Positions 37,826 through 47,585 are shown, numbered from the stretch's first letter. The stretch is 64,000 bases of DNA from Phycisphaerales bacterium (GCA_020847175.1 JADLCM010000005.1:62001-126000), one strand, 5' to 3'. Translations and numbers: made by a program. Notes: a model not told the origin generated them from the letters alone.

Positions 37826-38848
37826 ATGGGCTCTCTCATGGCGGCGTTCTGGGCCGCGTTTCGACTCGTGCTGACCCCATCGGGTGATCGCCCCGCGCCG
37901 CCGGCCGGCCCAGCACCCGCGGAAACGACGGGGGAGGCCGGACCAGCCGCGGTTGAGTCGGCAGGCACTTCGGGCCAGCCGGGCGAAGTGCCGGGTGAGC
38001 CACCCGGGGGCACGGTGCCGCCTGCGGGACCGAATGTCGCGCCCGAGACCCCGCCCGCGCCGCCGGCGGGGGACGATGCGACGCCCCAAGGCGCGCCGGC
38101 GCCGTCGCCCGTGGACACGTTGCTGACGGCGCTGGAGACGGCCGGCAGGGACCTGCGCACGCTGACCGCTGATGTGCGTTACACCAAGAGTTTCGCGCTG
38201 GAGGGTGATGAGCAGACGCGCCTCGGTGTGCTGACGTACATCGACGAGGGCGGCGACCCGCCCCGGCGCAAGTTCGGCGTGCGCTGGACCGAACTGCGTG
38301 TGGATGACCGGCGCGACACGGACTACCGGCACGCGTACATCTTCGACGGCGAATGGCTCGTGGAGCGACTGGAGCGCGAAGGACAGAAGCAGTTCATCAA
38401 GCGTCAGGTGGTGAAACCCGGCACCTCGTTTGACCCGCTGCGCCTTGGCGAAGGCCCGTTTCCCGTGCCGATCGGCCAATCGCGTGAGGACATTCTCGCG
38501 CGGTTCGAGGCCTGGGCCCCGGCGGTCGAGGAAGGGTTGACGGATGAAACGCTGCTGCAGGTGGTGCGGTCCAAGCCGACGCGCCAACTGCACCTCAAGC
38601 CGTTGGCGAGCTTCGAGGCGGAGATGAACCTGGCGGAGATCCGCATCTGGTATCGTGACGACACCATGCTGCCCGTGCTGGCCTGGACAAGGACGAGCGA
38701 GGGCAACGAGTCGACGGTGCTGCTCATGCGGGTGAAGACAAACGTCACATTGCCCGGCGATGTGCTCGACACCACGACGCCCGCGCCCGGCACGGGCTGG
38801 GATGTCGAAGTGTCGGAGTACCGGGGTGAGGCAGGGGGGATGCCGTGA
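37826..38848 (+). CDS. Exported LolA-like lipoprotein-carrier-fold protein
   Basis: 340 residues. N-terminal hydrophobic helix (MAAFWAAFRLVLT) followed by a Pro/Ala/Gly-rich linker to about residue 98, then a LolA/DUF-like beta-domain: TLTADVRYTKSFALEGDEQTRLGVL and IWYRDDTMLPVLAWTRTSEGNE resemble the half-barrel of LolA-type proteins. Its last four bases overlap the start of the TPR-peptidase gene (GTG 38845, stop TGA 38846-38848), so the two products are made together. A lipid or lipoprotein carrier role is family-based inference; no LolB or LolCDE is present. Confidence 0.7.
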   Translation: MGSLMAAFWAAFRLVLTPSGDRPAPPAGPAPAETTGEAGPAAVESAGTSGQPGEVPGEPPGGTVPPAGPNVAPETPPAPPAGDDATPQGAPAPSPVDTLLTALETAGRDLRTLTADVRYTKSFALEGDEQTRLGVLTYIDEGGDPPRRKFGVRWTELRVDDRRDTDYRHAYIFDGEWLVERLEREGQKQFIKRQVVKPGTSFDPLRLGEGPFPVPIGQSREDILARFEAWAPAVEEGLTDETLLQVVRSKPTRQLHLKPLASFEAEMNLAEIRIWYRDDTMLPVLAWTRTSEGNESTVLLMRVKTNVTLPGDVLDTTTPAPGTGWDVEVSEYRGEAGGMP

Positions 38849-41445
38849 GGCGTCTGCGCGCCCTCGTGACGGGGGTCGGTCTGGCGTGGGCAGGGCACGC
38901 GGCCGGACGCAATGCCGAGCCGCCCGCCGTTGAACTGGCCGAGAGCGTGACGCGTCGCCTTGAGTCGTCGTTTCTGACGCCGGAAGAAGCGTCGGCCCTG
39001 CGGCTCTTTCACGGGGTGTGGCGGGAGAGCGACATCGCGAGCCCGAGAGCGCGGGCGCAGGCGGCGCTGCAGCGCGGGGCCATCACGGACGCATCGCTGT
39101 CGAGCGCCGAAGCCCTGCCGACGGACCGGGCCGCGGGCGCGCTCGCGCGGGGTGAAACAGCGCGCGTGCTCGAGATTCTTGACGGTGATGAATCGATCCC
39201 CGCGCTGCGGCTGCGGGCCGAGGCCCTCGCGGCTGCGGGACGCCCCGAGGAGGCGCGCCGGGTGCTCGACCGCGTGGCGGCGCAGTTGGCGCGCACGCGC
39301 ATCGACGATGCCGAGACGCTCGTTGCCGGGGCGCGGGCCCTGGTTCTGCGTTCGCGGCTGGTGGGGCCTGAATCAGACGCATCGTCGGAGTATCGCGCCA
39401 TCGCGGCGCTGTTGGCGCGGGCGCGCGATGAGCTTGATCGGATGTCGTGGCCCGCTCACATCGCCGAGGCCGAGCTGCTGCTTGACAAGGACAACCCGGC
39501 GGAAGCGCAGCAGGCGGCACTTGATGCACTGCGGCTGAACCCGAACGCGGCGGATGCCTGGCTGCTGCTGGGACGGATGGCAGTCAGCGCCTTCGACTTT
39601 GATTCAGCCTCCGACATCGCCGACCGCCTCGAACAACTCTCCGCGTCGATGGGTGAAGATGTGGGGGCGGGGGCGACGGTCATCCGGGCGAGAGCGCGCC
39701 TGCGCCAGGGCGATGCGGACGGTGCGGCGGAGATGCTGGATGCAGCGCTGGAGGCGCTTCCGGCGCACCGGGAACTGCTGGCCCTGCGTGCGGCGGCGGC
39801 CGCCGCCCGGCACGATGAGGGCGACCTGGCGGGGGCGCTCGCGCGCCTGGAGTCCGTGTCGCCGGGGGGTGCTGAAGGTGAACTGCTCGTGGGCCAGACG
39901 TTGAGCGAAATGCGCCAGTACGACCGCGCCGCATCGCATCTGCGACGCGCCCACGAGCGGGCGCCGAAATGGGCGGCGCCACTGGTCGAACTGGGGCTTC
40001 TCGAAGTGCAGGCGGGGCGCGACGACGAGGCACGCGAGGCGCTGCAAGCCGCCGCCTCGCTCGACCCGTTCAATGTGCGGGCGGGCAACAGCCTGACGCT
40101 TCTCGCGGACCTCGCGACGTATGCGACGATCGAAGGCGAGCACTTCATCATCCGCTACAAGCCCGGGATCGACGAGGTGCTGGCGCGCGAGATGATGCCG
40201 GTGCTGGACGCGGTGCACGCGCGGGTGTGCGGCGGGGGCGCGGGGGGCATCGCCTTTTCGCCCCCGGGCAAGACGCGGATCGAGCTCATGCCCGATCACG
40301 CGTCCTTCAGCGTGCGCATCAGCGGCATGCCTCGCATCCACACGATGGCCGCGAGCACCGGGCCGGTGATCGCGATGGAGTCGCCGCGCGAGGGGCCGGG
40401 GCACCCGATCGGGCTGTATGACTGGCCCCGCGTGATCCAGCACGAATACACGCACACGGTGACGCTCGCTCGAACGAACAACCGCATTCCGCACTGGTTC
40501 ACCGAGGCGGCGGCGGTGTACCTGGAGGACGCGCCGCGTCCGAGCGCGTGGATCGGTCTGCTGGCGGAGACCCTGCGTCACGATGCGCTGTTTGACCTGT
40601 CGCGGATCAACATCGCCTTCGTGCGCCCCAAGGGCCCCAATGACCGCACCCTGGCGTATGCGCAGGGACACTGGATGTACTCGTTCATGGTGGAGCGGTT
40701 CGGCGCGGATGCGCCGCTGCGGCTGATGGACGAGTATGCCGGGGGGCGTACGCAGGCGGCGGCGTTTGCGGATGTGCTCGGGATGAGCGAGGCGTCGTTC
40801 CTGGAATCGTTCAAGCGCTGGGCGCGCGCGCAGGTGATCGCGTGGGGGCTGTTGCTCCCGGAGGGCGTGCCGACGCTGCGCGACCTGCGCCGGGCGCTGG
40901 ACGCGACCCCCGGGGCGCCCGCGGCGCCGACGCTCGCGCACGTGGATGCCTGGCTGCGGGAGTACCCGGGACACCCGGAGGTGACGGCGCTCGGGGCCGA
41001 ACTCGCCCGGCGCGATGCGCGGGGCGAGGTGACGGAGACGGTCGCCTCCAGGCTGGAGGCGATGGTGATGGTGCGCCCGGAAGACCCGGCGCCGCGCCGA
41101 GACCTGGTCAAGTTCTATCTCTCGTCGGAGTCGCCGACCCGCGCGATTCCGCACCTGCAATGGCTCGATGCGAGGGAGCAGAACTCACCCGCGTACGCCG
41201 CGGAACTGGCGCGGCAGGCCGCGATGGTTGAGGACTGGGCCCTCGCCCATGACAAGGCCGAGCGAGCGACGCGGATTGCACCCTTTGACGCCGAGATGCG
41301 CGAACTGGCGGCGGCGATGGCGATCAAGGCGGGGCGACCGGGCGATGCGCGCCGGCACATCCTGGCGCTCATCACGCTTGAGCCGGACCGCGAGATTCAT
41401 GCGCGGCGGCTCAAGGCGCTCGAGGCGCTTGAAGGGGGCGGGTGA
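38845..41445 (+). CDS. Exported TPR protein with gluzincin-like HEYTH peptidase domain
   Basis: 866 residues starting at GTG. Signal-like N-terminus (LRALVTGVGLAWAGHAAG). Residues about 60-430 are helix pairs of the TPR type (AEAQQAALDALRLNPNAADAW, ASHLRRAHERAPKWAAPLVE). Then a peptidase MA-like domain with zinc motif HEYTH at residues 533-537 and a downstream glutamate in WFTEAAAVYLED (Glu554), the gluzincin arrangement. A second TPR block fills the C-terminus (about 700-866). Overlaps the LolA-like gene by 4 bp. Likely periplasmic or cell-surface; substrate unknown. Confidence 0.88.
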   Translation: MRRLRALVTGVGLAWAGHAAGRNAEPPAVELAESVTRRLESSFLTPEEASALRLFHGVWRESDIASPRARAQAALQRGAITDASLSSAEALPTDRAAGALARGETARVLEILDGDESIPALRLRAEALAAAGRPEEARRVLDRVAAQLARTRIDDAETLVAGARALVLRSRLVGPESDASSEYRAIAALLARARDELDRMSWPAHIAEAELLLDKDNPAEAQQAALDALRLNPNAADAWLLLGRMAVSAFDFDSASDIADRLEQLSASMGEDVGAGATVIRARARLRQGDADGAAEMLDAALEALPAHRELLALRAAAAAARHDEGDLAGALARLESVSPGGAEGELLVGQTLSEMRQYDRAASHLRRAHERAPKWAAPLVELGLLEVQAGRDDEAREALQAAASLDPFNVRAGNSLTLLADLATYATIEGEHFIIRYKPGIDEVLAREMMPVLDAVHARVCGGGAGGIAFSPPGKTRIELMPDHASFSVRISGMPRIHTMAASTGPVIAMESPREGPGHPIGLYDWPRVIQHEYTHTVTLARTNNRIPHWFTEAAAVYLEDAPRPSAWIGLLAETLRHDALFDLSRINIAFVRPKGPNDRTLAYAQGHWMYSFMVERFGADAPLRLMDEYAGGRTQAAAFADVLGMSEASFLESFKRWARAQVIAWGLLLPEGVPTLRDLRRALDATPGAPAAPTLAHVDAWLREYPGHPEVTALGAELARRDARGEVTETVASRLEAMVMVRPEDPAPRRDLVKFYLSSESPTRAIPHLQWLDAREQNSPAYAAELARQAAMVEDWALAHDKAERATRIAPFDAEMRELAAAMAIKAGRPGDARRHILALITLEPDREIHARRLKALEALEGGG

Positions 41446-41464
41446 CCCGCCGCGCGGCGCATCG

Positions 41465-42679
41465 TCAGGCCGCGAATCGCGCCACCGCCGCGCAGAACTC
41501 ATCGACGGGATCTCCCGGCGCAGGCTCTACGCCCAGAAGTGAAAGCGCCTCGCGGGGTGTGCAGGCGTCGATGCGCTGCACAGCGAGAGGCTCGCCGGCG
41601 CTGTCGAGCAACACCGCAGCCGCGAAGCCTTCGGAGGTTCGGCGGAGGGTGATGTAGGCACCATCCCCGAAGGTCCAGAGCACGGGGGCGTCGGCCGACG
41701 CGTGCTGCTTCATGCATTCCTCGAGTCCGTCAGTCAGGCTGCAATGTGCCAGGGCGGCGAGTGCGTCGAGGTCGGTCAGGGCTGTGGCGACGTCGTTGAA
41801 AGTGCCGATCACTGCCCGATACTCGCCGCACGCACGGGTGATGGACGAGGCGAGTTCCTCCGAGTCGATCCCGAGCGTCGTGCCGGCCGTCGATGAGGCA
41901 GGTGACGACTGCGTGGGCAAGTTGGTCGCTGCGTCGAGTACGACGATGCCCGCGTAGTACGCGACACGGTGCAGGCGCTGCACATCGTCTGCGCCGGCGC
42001 CTTCGCCGGGCTTGGTGTGGTGACGCTCGACCGGGCGCGTGATGAGCTCGGGAAGCCGCCACCGTCGGCCGAGGGCCCATGCGATATCGACGTGCGTGAA
42101 CTCAAGCTGTTGTGATTCGTTGAGAAAGAGCCTGTGCGGCGAGGTGCTCTGTCGCACGAGGTCGGCGTATTTCGGTCCGAGCAGCTTGCCCATGAGGGGC
42201 ACACCCATGTCAAGCATGAGCCCGATGATGAAGGCTTCGCCGACGCGTGCCAGGCCCGTTCGGGTCGCCAGCTCTGCCGCCAGGCAGGCCCGAAACACGC
42301 TCTGGCCCCAGATGCGCTTGGAGAGGTCGTCGCTGGGGTCTCCGGCGGCGCGGCTGATGTAGAAGCTCATCGCGAGAGATCGGAGGCGTTCCAGGCCGAG
42401 CAGCACACACGCCCGGTCCACCGTGGTGACGGGGCTGCGCTGCGCGAAGAACGCGGAGTTTGCGAGCTTGAGGAGCCGCCCGGAGAGCACCGCGTCGTTG
42501 CGCACCACCTTCGCGAAGTCCGCGACGGCGGCATTGCGGTCGTTGACGAGGGCGACAACCTTCGCGGCGATCTCGGGTTGCGTCTGGACGGCGACGGTCG
42601 CCAGGCGCTCCTCCAGATGCGTGATGAGGGCGTGAACCTCCCCGGCGGTGAGTTGTGCACGCGCCTTGTGGCCCATCAT
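41465..42679 (-). CDS. HDOD-domain protein
   Basis: 404 residues with an HDOD domain over about 28-235: PEIAAKVVALVNDRNAAVADFAKVVRNDAVLSGRLLKLANSAFF is the characteristic opening, and VDRACVLLGLERLRSLAMSF continues it. HDOD lacks the intact catalytic HD pair in many members and serves as a signalling output or scaffold. The C-terminal 150 residues are unassigned. No GGDEF, EAL or receiver domain is fused. It ends 19 bp from the convergent TPR-peptidase gene. Confidence 0.88.
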   Translation of the reverse strand: MMGHKARAQLTAGEVHALITHLEERLATVAVQTQPEIAAKVVALVNDRNAAVADFAKVVRNDAVLSGRLLKLANSAFFAQRSPVTTVDRACVLLGLERLRSLAMSFYISRAAGDPSDDLSKRIWGQSVFRACLAAELATRTGLARVGEAFIIGLMLDMGVPLMGKLLGPKYADLVRQSTSPHRLFLNESQQLEFTHVDIAWALGRRWRLPELITRPVERHHTKPGEGAGADDVQRLHRVAYYAGIVVLDAATNLPTQSSPASSTAGTTLGIDSEELASSITRACGEYRAVIGTFNDVATALTDLDALAALAHCSLTDGLEECMKQHASADAPVLWTFGDGAYITLRRTSEGFAAAVLLDSAGEPLAVQRIDACTPREALSLLGVEPAPGDPVDEFCAAVARFAA

Positions 42680-42780
42680 CGTCCCCAGGGTGACCCTTGG
42701 CAGTGACCATCGACCCGACCGCGTGCGCCATTGAGCATTCCAGGGAAATCCGGGCGCGAGTTCAGTCCGAAAACCTCGGC

Positions 42781-43185
42781 TCAGACTCCGGCCTTGGCGC
42801 GCCGGCAGGCATCGAGGAACTCAACGCCGCGGCGCAGGTGAGGGATCACGATGGAGCCGCCGACGATGAGCGCGATGTCGAAGGTCTCCCAGAGTTCCTC
42901 GTCGGCGACCCCCGCTTCGACGCACTGGTTGATGTGGTAGGCGATGCAGTCGTCGCAGCGGAGGACCAGGGAGGCGGCGAGTCCGAGCAGTTCCTTGGTC
43001 CTGGCATCGAGTGCGCCGGGCTCATATGCCTTGGCGTCGAGGTTGAAGAATCGCTTGGTGATGAGAGTGCCCCCGGCCCGCACAGAGCCATCGGGATGGG
43101 TGCCCCTCGCGCTCTCGTCGCCCAGAATCCGCCCGTTGAGGCGCGAGCGGAACTCTTGGAACTGGGTGTAACGGTCGGTGGTCAT
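42781..43185 (-). CDS. Carboxymuconolactone decarboxylase / AhpD-like protein
   Basis: 134 residues of the CMD/AhpD fold. The redox-type CxxC is seen in LRCDDCIAYH near residues 76-85, embedded in the usual helix LLGLAASLVLRCDDCIAYHI. Probable thiol-disulfide or peroxidase-helper role rather than decarboxylation. Shares a strand with the HDOD gene, 101 bp upstream of it. A second AhpD-like gene lies at 53219. Confidence 0.85.
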   Translation of the reverse strand: MTTDRYTQFQEFRSRLNGRILGDESARGTHPDGSVRAGGTLITKRFFNLDAKAYEPGALDARTKELLGLAASLVLRCDDCIAYHINQCVEAGVADEELWETFDIALIVGGSIVIPHLRRGVEFLDACRRAKAGV

Positions 43186-43289
43186 GGGGGCATCGTACGA
43201 AGGGCGAGCCCGGGGCCCCGGGGGGGTGGAACGGGAGAAGTGCGCGGACTTGTGGTGAGGACGACGGGCTTCGGGCCGATACTCCGGTC

Positions 43290-46061
43290 ATGTTCCGGCA
43301 CTCCCGGCCGTGGTCGCGCGCCCTCACCCCGCTCGCGTGGTGTGCGTGCGCGGCAGGGATGTCGGCCGTGGCAGGGGCGGCGCCCCCGACGGGCCCGCGC
43401 GAGCGGGCGCCGGCCGCGCTGGTGCAGGCGGCGCCGCCGGTGCATCGCCCGCGGGCATCGGGGCGGCTGGTGCGGGCCTTTGACTTTGAGGAGCAGCGGA
43501 TCAACGACACGCCCGTGCCGCTCCACTGGCACGTGGCGTTGCATGATCCGCCCCGGTATGAGCGTCCCGGGTTTCCGATCTGGAATCTGCCTCGCCTGGA
43601 CTACACGGTCGCTCATGGCGGCCAGGGGTCGGTGCGGCTGCCGGTGCAGGGCGGATCTTCCGCACTGGGGCTCGATCCGGGAGTAGTCCCGGTCTTTGCA
43701 GGGGCGGACTACCGCGTGAGCGCCAGGGTGCGCACGGAAGGTTTGGAGCACGCGCGGGCGGGCCTGGTGGTGCGGTTTCTTGATGAAGAACTGCGCCCCC
43801 TTGAGGGCTCCACGCGGCGCAGCTCGCTGGTGACCTCCGAGAGCGGGTGGACGACGATTGAGGCGCGGGCCCCGGGGGCGTTTGAGCACGCGGCGTACCT
43901 GCAGATCGAACTGCAGGTGCTGCAGGCGCGCGAGTTTGCCCCCGTGGTGCTGGGCGCGCACGAGGTGCGGCCCGAAGACCTCGCCGGGGCGGCGTGGTTT
44001 GATGACGTCGAAGTGGTCCAGGCGGCCCGGGTCGAAGCCCACCCGGCGGCGCCTTCCGGCGTGTTTGCAGGTGATGCGCCGCCCGCCATCTCCATCTTTG
44101 TCAAGGACCTGACCGGCGAACCGATGACCGCGACCCTGCGTGCCTTCGATTCTTCGGGCGCTGAGGTGCTTCGGCACACGATCGAGATTGAACCCGGAGG
44201 GGTGCGCACGACATGGTCGCCGCCCCTGCCGGCCTTCGGGTGGTACCGGCTGCTGCTTGAGGTTGATGCGGCGGGGGTTCATGTGGGTTCGAGCCAGTGC
44301 GACCTGGCATGGCTCAGCCGACCGGACCAGTTGCGCCCGGGTTCAGAGTCTGACGCCGCGATCGGCGTGATGCTTGATGTGCCGTCACCCGAGGCTGACG
44401 GGGTGATTCCGGGGCTGCTTCGCGCGCTGCGCCTGCGCCGGGCGACGCTGCCGATCGCGCTGGAGGCCGAGGCGGGAGCGAGCGTGGCCCGTCTCTCCCC
44501 GCTTGTCTCGGCGCTGCTCGGCCAGTGGTGCGATCTCACCCTGGCGCTGCCGCCGGAGTGTGCGGCGGACGTGCCGGAGGCGGCCGAGTGGTGGGCGACG
44601 TTCGGGCGACCCGTTGTCGAGCGGTTCTCGCAGCGCGTGACGCGGTGGGCGATCGGCGAAGCCTCGGTGGAAGACGCGGTGTGGCTCTCGATGGGCCGCG
44701 GGCTGGCGGCCGGCGAGGCCAGGGTGCGTGCGTCGGCTCCGTCGCCGTCGATTGTGATCCCGTGGGACGCATGGACGGCGCCGACCCCGTCGCTGGGCCA
44801 GGGGCACGTGCTGTCGATTGCGCTCCCCGCCGCGCTCTCGCCCGAGCACCTTGCGGAGGTGGTGAAGGCGTGGATGGGGGCCGGCGGGCCCGGCGCGACT
44901 TTCGTGCTGCACGCGATTGACCCGGCGCTGTACGGCGCGCGCGAGTCGGCGGCGGATCTTGCGAAGCGCGCGGTGCTCGCGTGGAGCGCCATCGACGCGG
45001 AATCGGGCGCGCGGGGGATGACCCTGGCCTTCGCGCAGCCCTGGCGTGAGACCGCGCCGGGAGTGCTCGAACCGGGCAGCGAACTGCCGGTGGTCCGCAC
45101 CCTCAGCGAGCAGTTGGAAGGGCGCCGGGTCGTCGCCTGGATGACGATGTATCCCGGGGTGCGCTGCGCGGTGCTCGGGCCCGCGCGAGAGAACCCATCG
45201 CGACGCGGCCCGGCGCTGGTCGTATGGAACGAGCGATCGACGCGGGGCGCAATCGACCTCGCGCTGGCCCGATCCGAGGTGCGCCTGACGGACATCCGCG
45301 GCAACGTGAGCACGCTCTCACCGGAGGCGGAGCCCGGCTCGCGCGTGCTCAACTACCGCCTGCCCATCTCCGATGAGCCGGTGTTCGTGGAGGATGTGGA
45401 CCTCGAACTGCTCCTGCTTCAGGCGTCGTTCCGGTTCGACCCTCCGACGCTGCCCTCGATGAACCGGCCCGTGGATCGGCGCATCGGGTTCGACAACCCG
45501 TGGGGGTCGGCGATCACGGGGCGCTTCTTCATCATCAGCCCCGGCACTCGGGGGGGCGAGATCGACCCGACATGGGACATCGCTCCGCGCTCCGGGTACT
45601 TCACCGTGCCGGCCCACGGAACTCTGGACGCGCCGCTTGCGCTCGCCTTCAGCCCGCTCGAATCCGCGGGCACGCGTGAAGTCGTGGTGGATGTCGAGCT
45701 CTCGGCGGAAGAGGAGTACGGCGTGGTGCGCCTGCGGGCCGCAGCGGAGCTGGGAGTTGAAGATTTCACGGTTGACCTTGCCCTCAAGCGATCGCCGACA
45801 GCCTCCGGCCCCGACGCGACGTTTGAGGTCACGGTGACCAATCTTGCCGCGGAGCCGCTGGACCTCCAGGTGATCGTGTTCGCGGGTGACGAGGTGGGGC
45901 GGCGCACGAGTTCGATTTCGAGCCTTGATCCCGGGCGCGACGCGATGCGGCGGTTCCCCTTCCCCGGGGCCGCGGAGGCGCTGCGCGGCCAGACGATGTA
46001 CGTCTCGGTGCTCGACCGGGCCAGCGGCGCGCGCCTCAACACGTCGCTCACGATCGAGTGA
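43290..46061 (+). CDS. Large secreted protein of unknown function
   Basis: 923 residues. Signal peptide near residues 12-30 (PLAWCACAAGMSAVAGAA). Residues 55-260 look like a carbohydrate-binding-type beta-sandwich (YRVSARVRTEGLEHARAGLVVRF, followed by a Trp-Phe-Asp-Asp phrase WFDDVEVVQ common in such modules). A central region (about 270-700) is mixed alpha/beta, and the C-terminus is beta-rich (TFEVTVTNLAAEPLDLQVIV). No catalytic motif was recognised. It sits 48 bp before the fused sheath-like gene in the same direction, so co-transcription is likely. Confidence 0.82.
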   Translation: MFRHSRPWSRALTPLAWCACAAGMSAVAGAAPPTGPRERAPAALVQAAPPVHRPRASGRLVRAFDFEEQRINDTPVPLHWHVALHDPPRYERPGFPIWNLPRLDYTVAHGGQGSVRLPVQGGSSALGLDPGVVPVFAGADYRVSARVRTEGLEHARAGLVVRFLDEELRPLEGSTRRSSLVTSESGWTTIEARAPGAFEHAAYLQIELQVLQAREFAPVVLGAHEVRPEDLAGAAWFDDVEVVQAARVEAHPAAPSGVFAGDAPPAISIFVKDLTGEPMTATLRAFDSSGAEVLRHTIEIEPGGVRTTWSPPLPAFGWYRLLLEVDAAGVHVGSSQCDLAWLSRPDQLRPGSESDAAIGVMLDVPSPEADGVIPGLLRALRLRRATLPIALEAEAGASVARLSPLVSALLGQWCDLTLALPPECAADVPEAAEWWATFGRPVVERFSQRVTRWAIGEASVEDAVWLSMGRGLAAGEARVRASAPSPSIVIPWDAWTAPTPSLGQGHVLSIALPAALSPEHLAEVVKAWMGAGGPGATFVLHAIDPALYGARESAADLAKRAVLAWSAIDAESGARGMTLAFAQPWRETAPGVLEPGSELPVVRTLSEQLEGRRVVAWMTMYPGVRCAVLGPARENPSRRGPALVVWNERSTRGAIDLALARSEVRLTDIRGNVSTLSPEAEPGSRVLNYRLPISDEPVFVEDVDLELLLLQASFRFDPPTLPSMNRPVDRRIGFDNPWGSAITGRFFIISPGTRGGEIDPTWDIAPRSGYFTVPAHGTLDAPLALAFSPLESAGTREVVVDVELSAEEEYGVVRLRAAAELGVEDFTVDLALKRSPTASGPDATFEVTVTNLAAEPLDLQVIVFAGDEVGRRTSSISSLDPGRDAMRRFPFPGAAEALRGQTMYVSVLDRASGARLNTSLTIE

Positions 46062-46109
46062 ACGCTGAACCCTGGCGGTACACTGTGGTTCACCGCCGCG
46101 GAGAATCAC

Positions 46110-47585
46110 ATGTCGCGCCCCCACTGCTCGCCCCTCGAGTTCGGCATGACGTTCGGCAAGGGGCGGGGCGACGCGCGCGACACGCCCCCGTTCCGCATCC
46201 TGGTGCTGGGCGACTTCGCGGGTTCGGCGCGCGAGCCCCTGGCGAAACGAACGCCGAAGAGCGCGGACATCGACACGCTCGATGACGTGATCCGCGCTGT
46301 GGGGCCGCGGGCGGCGTGCACGATCGCAGGGGTGTCGGCCTCGGTGCCTTTTGCTTCGCTCGATGACTTTCATCCCGATGCGCTCTTCCGGCGCCTGGGG
46401 GCGTTCGCATCGTGGCGTGAGCTCCGGGCCCGGCTGGCGAACCCCGCGACCGCAGCAGGGGCCGAGGGCGAGGCGCGGGCGCTCCTGGGCATGCCCGCCG
46501 CGGCGGCCCCCGGCGCGTCGGACGTACGCCCCGATGCGGGGAGCGATGTCATGGCGCAACTGCTCGCGGGCAGCGCCAAGCCCAAGAGCCAGGGGTTCGA
46601 TGCCGACGCGTTCATCCGCTCGGTGGTCGGGGGTGGGGCGGGCGCGCCGGCCGCAGCGCCCGGCGTGCTCGCGGAGCTTGACGGGCGCCTGAGCGCCCTG
46701 ATGCGCCAGGTGCTGCACGCGCCGGCGTTTCAGCGGGCCGAGGCGGGGGCGCGCGCACTGCACACGCTCATCACGGGTCTGAGCCTCGATGAAACCCTGA
46801 CCCTGAGCGTCCTCGACGTGTCGCGCGAGGAGTTGATCGCCGATGCGCTTTCCGCCGCGGACCCGCGCGGCACGGCGCTGGGCAGACTCATCGCGGGCGA
46901 GGCTCGGCTCGGCGATGCATCGCAGCGCTGGGCGCTTATCGTGTGCCTGGAATCTTTCGGGCCGAGTGATGCGGGCCTGCTGGCGCGCCTGGCCCAGGCG
47001 GCCCAGGCGGCGGATGCGCCCCTCGTCGCCGGCGGGCAGCCCGCCCTGGTGCGTGCGCCGTCGCTGCGCGGGCGGGTCGATGTTGACGCGTGGACGCTGA
47101 AGGCCGAGCCGGGGCACGTCGAAGCGTGGAACGCATTGCGTGCCGCCCCCGAAGCGGGTTCGGTGGGGCTGGCGCTGCCGCGCGTGCTGCTGCGCCAGCC
47201 TTACGGCGCATCCTCGGACCCGATCGAGTCGTTTGCCTTCACGGAGATCGTTGATCTGGGCGCGCCCGGGGCGGACGACCACCTGGTGTGGGGCTGCGGC
47301 GCGATTGCGCCGGCGCTCGTGCTCGGGAGCGCGTTCAGCGACGCGGAGTGGGAGCTGGACATCAGACTCGGCGGGGAGGTTTCGGGGTTGCCGGTGGTGA
47401 GCTACCAGGTGTCGGGCAAGCCCGAGGCCAAGCCCTGCGCGGAGGCGTGGCTGGCGGACCGGGCGATCGAGCGCATCACGGGCGAGGGGTTGATCGCAGT
47501 CGCCTCGGTGCGCGGGCGCGATGCCGCCCGCGTGTCGCCGCTCCAGAGTCTGGGGGGCGGGCGGCTTCGCGCGTGGTGGGCATGA
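46110..47585 (+). CDS. Single-chain TssB-TssC-like contractile sheath protein, C-terminally short
   Basis: 491 residues. Residues about 24-125 match type VI sheath small subunit TssB: FRILVLGDFAGSA, DIDTLDDVIRAVGPR, FASLDDFHPDALFRRLGAF and LRELRARLAN-type phrases (here WRELRARLANP). After an Ala/Gly/Pro linker, residues about 195-491 match the large subunit TssC: RLSALMRQVLHAPAFQRAEAGARALHTLI, DETLTLSVLDVSREELIADAL, GLALPRVLLRQPYG, SDPIESFAFTE and VSPLQSL. Family TssC normally continues about 130 residues past that SLQ-type motif; here the frame stops 11 residues later. Not accompanied by ClpV, Hcp, VgrG, TssE or baseplate genes. Probable sheath-derived protein; assembly as a functional sheath is unproven. 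Confidence 0.8.
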   Translation: MSRPHCSPLEFGMTFGKGRGDARDTPPFRILVLGDFAGSAREPLAKRTPKSADIDTLDDVIRAVGPRAACTIAGVSASVPFASLDDFHPDALFRRLGAFASWRELRARLANPATAAGAEGEARALLGMPAAAAPGASDVRPDAGSDVMAQLLAGSAKPKSQGFDADAFIRSVVGGGAGAPAAAPGVLAELDGRLSALMRQVLHAPAFQRAEAGARALHTLITGLSLDETLTLSVLDVSREELIADALSAADPRGTALGRLIAGEARLGDASQRWALIVCLESFGPSDAGLLARLAQAAQAADAPLVAGGQPALVRAPSLRGRVDVDAWTLKAEPGHVEAWNALRAAPEAGSVGLALPRVLLRQPYGASSDPIESFAFTEIVDLGAPGADDHLVWGCGAIAPALVLGSAFSDAEWELDIRLGGEVSGLPVVSYQVSGKPEAKPCAEAWLADRAIERITGEGLIAVASVRGRDAARVSPLQSLGGGRLRAWWA

